A DNA stretch of 36,345 nt, taken from positions 1-36,345 of the forward strand of contig JAKDLG010000033.1 in assembly GCA_030452985.1 (NCBI GenBank), written 5' to 3'. How positions within the stretch are numbered: position 1 is the stretch's first letter; each line of letters starts with the position of its first letter. The translations under genes were made by a program, and so were the position numbers. Source of the DNA: Humibacillus sp. GTDB lineage: Bacteria > Actinomycetota > Actinomycetes > Actinomycetales > Dermatophilaceae. The notes below the pieces were generated by a model that had not been told where the DNA came from, ran no database searches, and saw nothing but the letters and a program-made list of their open reading frames with translations. Positions 16,221 through 23,296 of this stretch are shown one piece after another.

Positions 16221-18398
16221 TCAGTCGGCGACGACGAGAGCTCGCACGACGCGCAGCCCACCGGTCGAGAGGTCGGCGCCGCCGATGTCGACGAGAACGA
16301 TGTCGGTGTCGGACCGGTGCAACGCCCCCCGCAGGTCCTCGAAGGTGACCGACTTCTGCAGCGGGGCGGCGATGACGGCCGACGGCACGACGGACGAGGG
16401 GTGGAAGGCCTCCAGCCAGGCCAGGCCCAGGTCGAGATCACCGGTGCCCGAACGCACCTGGAGCCGACCGATGGCGTCACACAGGGCGGTGGTCGCGGCC
16501 TGGCGCCAGCTCAGCCCGGAGCCGACGGCCCAGGCCGTCTCGGGCCCAAAGGGGTCGGATGCGCGGACGAGCACGACGGACGTGCCGGTGGCGGAGCGTA
16601 CGTCGAGTACCTCGACCTCGGCGTGCAGGTTCGCGGCGGAGGCGACGAGGTACGCGAGCTGGTCGTCGGCCCGCAGCGTCTCGAGGTCGACCGTCGTCAC
16701 GAGCGAGCGGCCTGGGTGCGTTGCCGCGGTGAGCAATGTCGCGCCGGCGATACCAGACAGGATGGCGCCGCCGACGGCTGTGGCCAGGCTCGGTGCAGCG
16801 ACGACGCCGGCCGCGGTGCGGTGGAAGAGTCCGTCACCGTTGGTCGCGCCGGAGGTGAGGACGGCCGCGGCGGGCATCCCGACGTCGTGGCGTTCGAGCA
16901 GCGTCACCCCGCGCACCGCCCGCGGTGTGGTCTCCGCCAGGGTGACGGCGGCGTGGGCGATTCGTCGTGGCGCCACGACGGGGAGGTCGCCGGGTTCGAC
17001 TTCGACGACCGAGCCGTTGGCCATGGCGTAGACCGCCGCCGCCGCGCAGATCGCCCGGGTTCGAGCGGCGTACGTCGTGTGCACGTCGAAGGCGACGATG
17101 CGGCGCTGTTGGCCGGGGGCGATGCGCGCGACGACCCGCCCGACGCGAACCGGAAGTTGCTCGTCGACTGCGTCGTCGAAGCGGGTGAGGATGCCGACGT
17201 TGGTGCCGAAGAGCGACTGGAATCGGTTCGCGCCACTCTCCTGCGCCGGCTCCTCGCTGGCGTCCGTCGTCGCCTCGACTCGTGGACGCTCCTCCGGCAC
17301 GACGGTATACAGCTCGTCGTCGAACCCCACCAGGAGTGGGCCGCATCTCGCGCACCGTGGATGTGCGACCAGTGTCTCGGTGCTCACGTCGGCCGACCCG
17401 AGGTGCTGGACAATGATCGCGCCCTGGCTCTCGGGGGGCAGCAGGCCGGAGATCTGGCGGAAGATCTCGTAGGCGAGCAGGTTGCCCAGCATGGCCGCCA
17501 CCGGCCGGCTCCCCCGGTCCTCGGTGAGCGGGACCGTCAGGCCCGTGAGCCCGGCCCACAGGTCGAGGGTGGCGGCGAGGCGGTCCGACTCGTCGGTCGC
17601 AGCCAGCCGCAGCAGGACGCAGGTCAGGCAGCCGGGGGCGCCGCCGGACATGATCGGTCCCACGACGACGCGGTCACCGGCCCTGCTCGCGCTGAGGAGG
17701 GAGGTCCCCCGGGGTATGCCGGCGCCGAGCAGCGAGGCGGTTCGGGCGGCGGCGTTCTCGCCGCACACCACCACGGCTTGGCAGTCGCCGATGGCCGACC
17801 AGTCGGAGTCGGCGTCCAGCGGATCGACCACTGCCGGCGCCCCGGACGCCGTGAGCTCGTCCAACTCGTCGACGATGCTGGCCCCGGCGTCATCGGCGTC
17901 GAGCAGCGTGGTCTCGGCGCCGACAGAGGGGAACCCGTTGCGCAGCAGGCCCAGCACCACCCAGCGGGCCGTGTCGTCGTTGCCGAGCACGACAACCCTC
18001 GCCGCACGCACCCGCCGGAAGCGGCGTCGCGCGCCGCCTCGGTAGTGCCCGATGTAGTTGATCTGAGGGGCGAAGTGGTCGGCGACCCGGTCCGGGATCG
18101 GAACGACGTCGTCGCCCGGCTCCTCGGTGGCAACGAACCCGTACTGGGTCAACGAGTCCAACAACGAGAGGAAGGTCTGCCGGTGCTGCGCGGGCAGCGC
18201 GTCGCGGATCTCCACGACCCGCGTGCGCCCGTCGAGGTGCGGCATGATCTTTCGAGCGAACTCGTAGGCCGTGTGCCCCGCGACCTGGAAGCCCGTCGAG
18301 GCGTTGTGGAAGATCACCCCGCCCTCCGTGCGGGCGAAGATGACGTCGCGCTTGACGCTGGGTTGGGCCTCTAGTGCGGTGCCGTTCTGGGTGCTCAT
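16221..18398 (-). CDS. TOMM leader-binding / ocin-ThiF-like protein with degenerate YcaO C-terminus
   Basis: A 725-aa protein in three parts. Residues ~12-95 look like a RiPP recognition element (VIFHNASTGFQVAGHTAYEF), which would bind the precursor leader. Residues ~120-360 are an E1/ThiF-like domain (RVVVLGNDDTARWVVLGLLR) with a zinc tetrathiolate C257/C260 and C349/C352. Residues ~390-725 follow the order of a YcaO domain (RFQSLFGTNVGILTRF; TNGDGLF at 519; a LHAEVEVLDV strand; AVGSGLSWRQAATTALCDAIG). They lack the E-x-x-E-R ATP site present in the two YcaO proteins, so this part is probably catalytically dead. The protein should be the partner that delivers substrate to YcaO-1 and YcaO-2. 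The ATG at 18398 overlaps the SARP stop by 4 bp. Confidence 0.87.
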   Translation of the reverse strand: MSTQNGTALEAQPSVKRDVIFARTEGGVIFHNASTGFQVAGHTAYEFARKIMPHLDGRTRVVEIRDALPAQHRQTFLSLLDSLTQYGFVATEEPGDDVVPIPDRVADHFAPQINYIGHYRGGARRRFRRVRAARVVVLGNDDTARWVVLGLLRNGFPSVGAETTLLDADDAGASIVDELDELTASGAPAVVDPLDADSDWSAIGDCQAVVVCGENAAARTASLLGAGIPRGTSLLSASRAGDRVVVGPIMSGGAPGCLTCVLLRLAATDESDRLAATLDLWAGLTGLTVPLTEDRGSRPVAAMLGNLLAYEIFRQISGLLPPESQGAIIVQHLGSADVSTETLVAHPRCARCGPLLVGFDDELYTVVPEERPRVEATTDASEEPAQESGANRFQSLFGTNVGILTRFDDAVDEQLPVRVGRVVARIAPGQQRRIVAFDVHTTYAARTRAICAAAAVYAMANGSVVEVEPGDLPVVAPRRIAHAAVTLAETTPRAVRGVTLLERHDVGMPAAAVLTSGATNGDGLFHRTAAGVVAAPSLATAVGGAILSGIAGATLLTAATHPGRSLVTTVDLETLRADDQLAYLVASAANLHAEVEVLDVRSATGTSVVLVRASDPFGPETAWAVGSGLSWRQAATTALCDAIGRLQVRSGTGDLDLGLAWLEAFHPSSVVPSAVIAAPLQKSVTFEDLRGALHRSDTDIVLVDIGGADLSTGGLRVVRALVVAD

Positions 18399-20251
18399 GC
18401 TCGTCTCCTGTCGGCTGGGGTCAGGTCGGTACGTGGGGAGTGCGAACGTCTGGCCTGCGAGATCGCGACGGCGCGGGCGAGGTCGAGAATGGCGTAGCGT
18501 CCGGCGCCATCCACCTCGACAAGGCATGCGTCGACCAGCTCCTCGAGGGCGATCTCGGCCTCGAGCTCACCGACCTCGAGCAGACGGGCAGCCTCGGCGA
18601 CGTCGAGGTCGCCGCAGTTGGCGATGGCCAAGCTGTGAAAGGCCGCCGCAGTCGCGGGGTGTAGCCGCTGGAGATGCTCCTCGAAGGCCAGGGCCAGGTT
18701 GTGACGAGGGTCGCGGCTCAGCGACAGTCGGCGCACGGGGTCGGCCGCGAGCCAGACGATGAAGCCGTCGATGTCACGGTCGCGCGACAGCCGCAGACGG
18801 GATGCTGCCAGGGCGATGGCACCGGGGAAGCCGCCGCAGAGGTGACCGAGGCGGGCGAGGGCGGCGGGCTCGCGGATGGCGTGGTGGACCCCCCGGTGCG
18901 AGGGATCGCCGGCCGAGCAGGTGCCGGCGACGGCCAGCGCGAGATGCACCGACGAAGGCGAGTCGAGAGGTCGCACGTGCACGACGGCGACACCGGGCTC
19001 GCAGGTGATAGCCCGGTGGCCGAACCGGCTGACGAGCACGACCCAGGTTCCCGGGCCGGCGAGTGCCCGATGGTCCTCGGCCGACTCGGGGTCGGCGTCC
19101 TCTATGACCATGAGCTGGGGGCCCTTGGCGGTCAGGGCGGCAATCTGGCCGACGTGGCAGCTGCACCGGACGTCCACCCCGCCGGAAAAGCGGTCGCCGA
19201 CCCGGGCCACGACCGCGGCGACGAGCGAAGACTTGCCGACACCGGGTGCGCCGGAGACAACGACGAGGCCACCACGTTCCACCGGCTGTAGGGCATCCTC
19301 CAGGGCGGTCAGCTCGAAATCCCGGCCGTGCAAGGGGATCGCGGTGCGCACGAGCTCGCGGAAACGGCGCCGGTGAACGCAGGCGATGGGGTCGCTCAGG
19401 CTACGGATGCCCCTACCTGAGTCACCGGGTACCGGCGCGAGGTCGGCGGCCGGCTGGGACTGCAGGATCAGGGCGGCGGGGCTGCGGGCCGGCCGGCGGG
19501 GCGGGTCGCCGCGCAGAATGTCGCCCTCGAGGCGCCGCAGGTCCTCGCCGGGGGTGAGTCCGAGCTCGGTCCGGAGCAGGTCCCGGGTGCGCCGGATCTC
19601 TCCGAGCGCCTCCTGCTGGCGTCCTGTGGTCCACAACGCCCGCGCCAGCTGAGCGGCGAAACCCTCGTGGGTGGGGTAGGCGCGGGTGGCCGTGCGGAGG
19701 TCGCCGATCACGGAGCCCGCGCTGCCGATCTCCAGCTCGAGGTCGAAGAACCGCTCGGCGACCTGCTTCCACTCCTCGACCAGCACCGGCACGAGGTCGC
19801 GGTGCAGGATCGCGGACGGCACGTTGAGCAGCGGGTCGGAGCACGGGGGCGCGGTCGTCCACCGACGCAGCGCCGTGCGCAGCGCCTCCAGCCGGGAGGC
19901 GGCATCCGCGATCGTGGAGGCCGCGTCCCTGGCCTGCCGAAACGCGAGCAGGTCGAGCTCGCCCGGCCCGAGCGTGAGCCGGTAGCCGTGGGGGCTGGTG
20001 ACGATGAGCTCCTCCGGGGCGCCGAGGTCGGCGAGCTGGTGCCTGAGGCGCATGATCGAGCTGTGCAGCGCCGCTCGGTGGTGCTCGGGAGGCTCGAGGT
20101 CCCAGACCGCGGTGCGCAGGTACTCCGGTGACGCGGTCTGACCGACCCGCAGCAGCAGCGCCGCGAGCACCGAGTTGAGCTTGCCCGGCCGCATCTCGAG
20201 CACCTCGTGGTCGGTGACAACGCTGAGCAGCCCAAGAACGAGGAACCTCAC
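18395..20251 (-). CDS. AfsR/SARP-type transcriptional regulator with NTPase domain
   Basis: A 618-aa pathway regulator. Residues 1-95 are an OmpR-like winged helix ending in VTSPHGYRLTL. Residues ~97-245 are a bacterial transcriptional activation (BTAD) domain, with the family-typical ARALWTTGRQQEALGEIRRTRDLL and LGLTPGEDLRRLE. A linker and an NB-ARC/STAND-like ATPase with Walker A GAPGVGKSS (334-342) follow; no TPR tail is evident. It begins with GTG at 20251 overlapping the Ddn-like gene. SARPs bind direct repeats spaced 11 bp near -35 regions, and such an array precedes the precursor gene (3569-3623). Being inside the operon, it may also set up positive feedback. Confidence 0.9.
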   Translation of the reverse strand: MRFLVLGLLSVVTDHEVLEMRPGKLNSVLAALLLRVGQTASPEYLRTAVWDLEPPEHHRAALHSSIMRLRHQLADLGAPEELIVTSPHGYRLTLGPGELDLLAFRQARDAASTIADAASRLEALRTALRRWTTAPPCSDPLLNVPSAILHRDLVPVLVEEWKQVAERFFDLELEIGSAGSVIGDLRTATRAYPTHEGFAAQLARALWTTGRQQEALGEIRRTRDLLRTELGLTPGEDLRRLEGDILRGDPPRRPARSPAALILQSQPAADLAPVPGDSGRGIRSLSDPIACVHRRRFRELVRTAIPLHGRDFELTALEDALQPVERGGLVVVSGAPGVGKSSLVAAVVARVGDRFSGGVDVRCSCHVGQIAALTAKGPQLMVIEDADPESAEDHRALAGPGTWVVLVSRFGHRAITCEPGVAVVHVRPLDSPSSVHLALAVAGTCSAGDPSHRGVHHAIREPAALARLGHLCGGFPGAIALAASRLRLSRDRDIDGFIVWLAADPVRRLSLSRDPRHNLALAFEEHLQRLHPATAAAFHSLAIANCGDLDVAEAARLLEVGELEAEIALEELVDACLVEVDGAGRYAILDLARAVAISQARRSHSPRTDLTPADRRRA

Positions 20252-20676
20252 GGCTGACTCACCCGCATCGGGAATCCGGCCACGACGTCAACGTCGAGGC
20301 GCAGGGGCAGCGCGCTCGGCGCCGAGTGCCACCCGGACACCGTGGCCTCGCCGTACTTCTCGGCGAAGAGACCGACGACGAGGCGATGGGCGGCCACCCG
20401 GTCCGCCGGCACGACGACCGACACCGGCAGGACGATGTCACCGACCTCGAGGAAGGTGGCGCCCCCACCGACGACGTTGCGGTACCAGTCAGCCGGCTGT
20501 CCGTCGGCGCGGCGGTGAGCCAGCACGTGCACGGTCGATCCGGCCCCCGCGAAGCACACCTTGGTGCTGTGGGGCCGGCCGGTGCGGCATCCGACGGAGT
20601 GCACCCGCGCGTGCTCGGCGAGGTGGATCACATCGAGGTCGATGCGGAGATCGGAGGCACCGATCGTGGTGGTCAT
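20248..20676 (-). CDS. Ddn-like (DUF385) small oxidoreductase, possibly F420-dependent
   Basis: A 142-aa protein that fits the deazaflavin-dependent nitroreductase (Ddn) split beta-barrel. RTGRPHSTKVCF matches the TTGRkSG.pR.tPL pattern, and WYRNVV matches the family's WYhNL block; length is also typical. Members bind F420H2 or simply resemble FMN-binding PNPOx proteins. An F420H2-dependent enzyme I recall as of this type (TpnL) reduces the dehydropiperidine of thiopeptins, so a reductive tailoring role on dehydrated residues is attractive here. The ATG at 20676 overlaps the luciferase-like gene's stop and its own stop overlaps the SARP GTG. Cofactor and substrate are inference; a plain flavin protein is the main alternative. 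Confidence 0.65.
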   Translation of the reverse strand: MTTTIGASDLRIDLDVIHLAEHARVHSVGCRTGRPHSTKVCFAGAGSTVHVLAHRRADGQPADWYRNVVGGGATFLEVGDIVLPVSVVVPADRVAAHRLVVGLFAEKYGEATVSGWHSAPSALPLRLDVDVVAGFPMRVSQP

Positions 20677-21797
20677 GGCCGGACGCCGGCCCCGACGGGG
20701 ACCGGCCCGTCGGCCGGAACGGGCTTGGCCGTGCGAGCTTCGAGCTGCGGCGCGACCTCGGTGGCGAACCGCTCGATGCTCGGAGCCATGGTCCCCAGGC
20801 CCTGCCCGCCGTAGTCGACGTTCCACAGGATGGTGTCGACGGGCAGTGCGTCTGTCAGCCGACCGATCTGGTCGACGACCTCGTCGGGCGAGCCGACGAC
20901 GGCGGCGGCATCCTGGGCGAGCAGCTGAGGGGTGATGGCCGCGAAGGCGTCACTCATGTTCTGGTAGCCCGCGTAGTTCGAGGACGTCACGTCGGTCCAG
21001 GCGGCGGCCGCCTCGCCACTGACGTCGAGGTACTCCTTGATGGCGGGCAGGGCGACCGATCGCGCCAGCTGCGTCGTCGGGGCGACGTAGAGAGGGATGG
21101 CGAGGGCGACCCGTGCTCCGACGAGCGATCCGTGGACCTCCTCGAAGGTCGACCGATAGATGTCGATGAGCTGTCGGGTGGCCCACAGGTCACGGCGCAG
21201 CGGAGGGGGTGAGACGAGCAGCCCGAACCCCTTGCGGGCCAACCACTCGAAGCTCTGCGGGCTGCGGATGGCCGCCCCCCACACCGGCGGGTGCGGCCGC
21301 TGCGTGATCCCCGGCGTGCTCGTCGCTCCACGGAAGGCGAAGTGTGGCGTGTCGACGGTGACCTCGGGCTCGGTCCACAGCCGGATGACGGTCTCGATCG
21401 TCGATTCGAAGAGCTCGCGACTGTCGTCCATGGAGACGCCGAAGGCCTCGAACTCGTAGGGCAGCCAGGCCCGGGCGAAGCCGCAGTCGAGTCGCCCACC
21501 GCTGATCGCGTCCACCATGGCGGCGTGGGCCGCGATCTGGATCGGATGGTGGAAGGCCGGCAGCATGCAGCCGGTCATCACACGGATCCGGCTGGTGAGG
21601 ACGGCCACCGACGACAGGAAGGTCAGCGGGCTCGGGCAGTACCCGCCGTAGGTGCCAAGGTAGTGCTCGGTCATCTTGACGTACTCGAAGCCGAGCGCGT
21701 CGGCCTGGACACTGAGCTCCAGGACCTCCCGGTAGTACTCGGCGACAGGTCGTCGGCTGGGCCGGCAGTCGGGAAGTAGCGAGATTCCGAACTTCAT
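20673..21797 (-). CDS. Luciferase-like (LLM class) flavin/F420-dependent oxidoreductase
   Basis: A 374-aa TIM-barrel protein of the bacterial luciferase family. It opens MKFGISLLPD, has the typical ALGFEYVKMTEHY block and YGGYCPSPLTFLSS, continues with RIRVMTGCMLPAFHHP and DAISGGRLDCGFARAW, and ends with the usual SPDEVVDQIGRL segment. Members use FMN or F420. Some act as F420H2-dependent reductases (LanJC group) that turn Dha/Dhb into D-Ala/D-Abu in lanthipeptides. Here the substrate may be dehydrated residues of the peptide, an azoline, or a terminal group. It is coupled by 4-bp overlaps with the M20 gene and the Ddn-like gene, so the three appear as a tailoring block at the head of the operon. 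Confidence 0.88.
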   Translation of the reverse strand: MKFGISLLPDCRPSRRPVAEYYREVLELSVQADALGFEYVKMTEHYLGTYGGYCPSPLTFLSSVAVLTSRIRVMTGCMLPAFHHPIQIAAHAAMVDAISGGRLDCGFARAWLPYEFEAFGVSMDDSRELFESTIETVIRLWTEPEVTVDTPHFAFRGATSTPGITQRPHPPVWGAAIRSPQSFEWLARKGFGLLVSPPPLRRDLWATRQLIDIYRSTFEEVHGSLVGARVALAIPLYVAPTTQLARSVALPAIKEYLDVSGEAAAAWTDVTSSNYAGYQNMSDAFAAITPQLLAQDAAAVVGSPDEVVDQIGRLTDALPVDTILWNVDYGGQGLGTMAPSIERFATEVAPQLEARTAKPVPADGPVPVGAGVRP

Positions 21798-23032
21798 GGT
21801 GTGGTCCCTTCAGGGTCTGCGTCTCGATGCGATACCAGCTGTGACCGGGCGGCGGTCGTCATGGCGACCACCGCCGCCCGTAGAGAGGTCAGCTCGGGGG
21901 TGAAGCGGTCGGAGTGGTTTGCGGGAACCACAGAGCCGTCGTCCCTGGCCGCGCGCCAGGTTCGGGGGTCGATGCCGCCGAACATCCAGTAGCCGAGGCG
22001 GACCCGGGATCCGTCGGGCAGGAACTCCGTGCCGTAGAGGCTGAAGTCGTCGGCGGCGTAGGAGATGTAGTCCGTCCACACCCGTCCCCGACCGAACGCC
22101 CGCGTGTGCTCGGAGACCAGGTCGGACATCAGCTCGGAGTCGACGGCGACGGCGGGCGCAGAACCGGTGACGGTCATCTCGGCACGGACCGCGCCCAGCT
22201 CGGCCAGCTGGGACCGCACGTCGGCCAGCACGGCGTCGACGGTGGCCAGCGCAGGCGCCCGGACACTCCCAAGGGCGGTAGCGGTGGCCGGCGTCACGTT
22301 GGCACAGGTTCCGGTGTGAAGGGCGTAGAGGCCGCCGGTGGCGCCCTGCTTCACCGCGGTGTCACGCACCAGCGCGTCGAGTAGCCCGAGCCTCCCGACG
22401 AGGTCGAAGCCGGGGCCGCTGATCGCCGAGTGGGTCGGCTCGGTGGCCAGGTCGGCTCGGAACTGGGCGCTCGACCAGGTCGTCGAGGGCCCGTGTGCGA
22501 CCACCCCGACCGGCAGCGGCACGACGTGCTGGGCGAGAGCGACGTCGGGCACCGGCCACCGGGTGTACAGCCCGTCGGCCAACAGCGCGGCCGCCCCTGA
22601 GAGGGTCTCCTCCGCGGGCTGGGCCACGATCACGACGGTGCCGCGCCAGGTGCGCTCCGAACGGACGAGCAGCTCGGCGGCGCCGACGAGCCCGACGAGG
22701 TGCAGGTCGTGGCCGCAGGCGTGCATGACACCCTGGACCGTGCTGGCGTACGACAGCGCGGTCTGTTCGTGGACCGGCAGGGCGTCGAGCTCCGACCGGA
22801 TCATCACGGTCGGACCGCTGCCGTTCTCGATGACACCGACGACCCCCGTGCCACCGACGTTCGCGGTGACCTCGACGCCCAGGACCCGGAGTCGCTCGGC
22901 GATCACCGACGCCGTGCGCTCCTCTCGGCCGGAGAGCTCCGGGTGTGCGTGCAGGTCGAGATAGAGGTCCTCGAGCAGGCTCAGGACGACCCCGACCGGC
23001 CTGACGCCGGTGGGTCGTTCGATGGCTGACAT
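21794..23032 (-). CDS. M20-family amidohydrolase/metallopeptidase
   Basis: A 412-aa enzyme of the M20D (HipO-like N-acyl-amino-acid amidohydrolase) group. Metal and catalytic motifs are present in order: DLHAHPELSGREE, RSELDALPV, ACGHDLH (the Cys/His metal site), AQPAEE (catalytic Glu), a dimerisation lid, and a C-terminal NHSDRF in the place of the last metal-ligand histidine. The enzyme should therefore be active. I chose ATG 23032 because AGGAG sits 5 nt upstream; the longer frame runs into the divergent promoter region. It is the first gene of the biosynthetic operon. Possible jobs are trimming residues left after leader cleavage, removing an N-acyl group, or hydrolysing a C-terminal amide; none is proven by sequence. 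Confidence 0.88.
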   Translation of the reverse strand: MSAIERPTGVRPVGVVLSLLEDLYLDLHAHPELSGREERTASVIAERLRVLGVEVTANVGGTGVVGVIENGSGPTVMIRSELDALPVHEQTALSYASTVQGVMHACGHDLHLVGLVGAAELLVRSERTWRGTVVIVAQPAEETLSGAAALLADGLYTRWPVPDVALAQHVVPLPVGVVAHGPSTTWSSAQFRADLATEPTHSAISGPGFDLVGRLGLLDALVRDTAVKQGATGGLYALHTGTCANVTPATATALGSVRAPALATVDAVLADVRSQLAELGAVRAEMTVTGSAPAVAVDSELMSDLVSEHTRAFGRGRVWTDYISYAADDFSLYGTEFLPDGSRVRLGYWMFGGIDPRTWRAARDDGSVVPANHSDRFTPELTSLRAAVVAMTTAARSQLVSHRDADPEGTTP

Positions 23033-23104
23033 CGCATCTCCTGGTGACTGCCCGTGGTACCACCCCCGGCAGTGGCCGAGGTCTGGTGCCACCATCCAGG
23101 GCGC

Positions 23105-23142
23105 CGGTACCGTTCCGGTCCCCGTGCGGTCCTCACCCCGTT
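23105..23142. promoter_or_regulatory. 11-bp periodic CGGT repeats in the divergent promoter region
   Basis: CGGTA (23105), CGGTC (23116), CGGTC (23127) and CCGTT (23138) recur exactly every 11 bp between the M20 operon and the AfsR-like gene. The helical periodicity is what SARP operators show. The repeat unit differs from the one before the precursor, so a different regulator (for instance the AfsR-like protein) may bind. With short matches in GC-rich DNA, chance is possible. Confidence 0.35.
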
Positions 23143-23224
23143 CCCGGCAAGGCAGGCGGCCCTCGAACACGGGCGGGGGGCTCCACGACCGACCTCGGGC
23201 CCGGTCCCGGGCATCGATCGAAAG

Positions 23225-23253
23225 TTGTCAAGTCCGGAGACATGGGGCATATT
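23225..23253 (+). promoter_or_regulatory. Sigma-70-type promoter of the AfsR-like gene
   Basis: TTGTCA (23225-23230) and CATATT (23248-23253) are separated by 17 nt in an otherwise GC-rich region. The implied start at about 23260 gives a short leader with GGGAGGGGGA (23281-23290) as ribosome-binding site, 6 nt before the GTG at 23297. Confidence 0.5.
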
Positions 23254-23296
23254 GCGTAGCACACTGTGGATCGCCCCGGGGGGAGGGGGACAGTTG

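Noticed and set aside
16317-18374. 685-aa open frame on the plus strand
   Set aside because: It is the antisense of the leader-binding protein gene; composition (Gln/His/Gly/Arg-rich, no domain) is that of a GC-rich shadow frame. The same applies to 9-857, 4165-5706, 8955-10064, 12643-14289, 24098-25120 and 28093-30123.
23054-23296. N-terminal extension of the AfsR-like protein
   Set aside because: The extension is Pro/Arg-rich, covers the promoter TTGTCA-17-CATATT, and a strong ribosome-binding site precedes the GTG at 23297.
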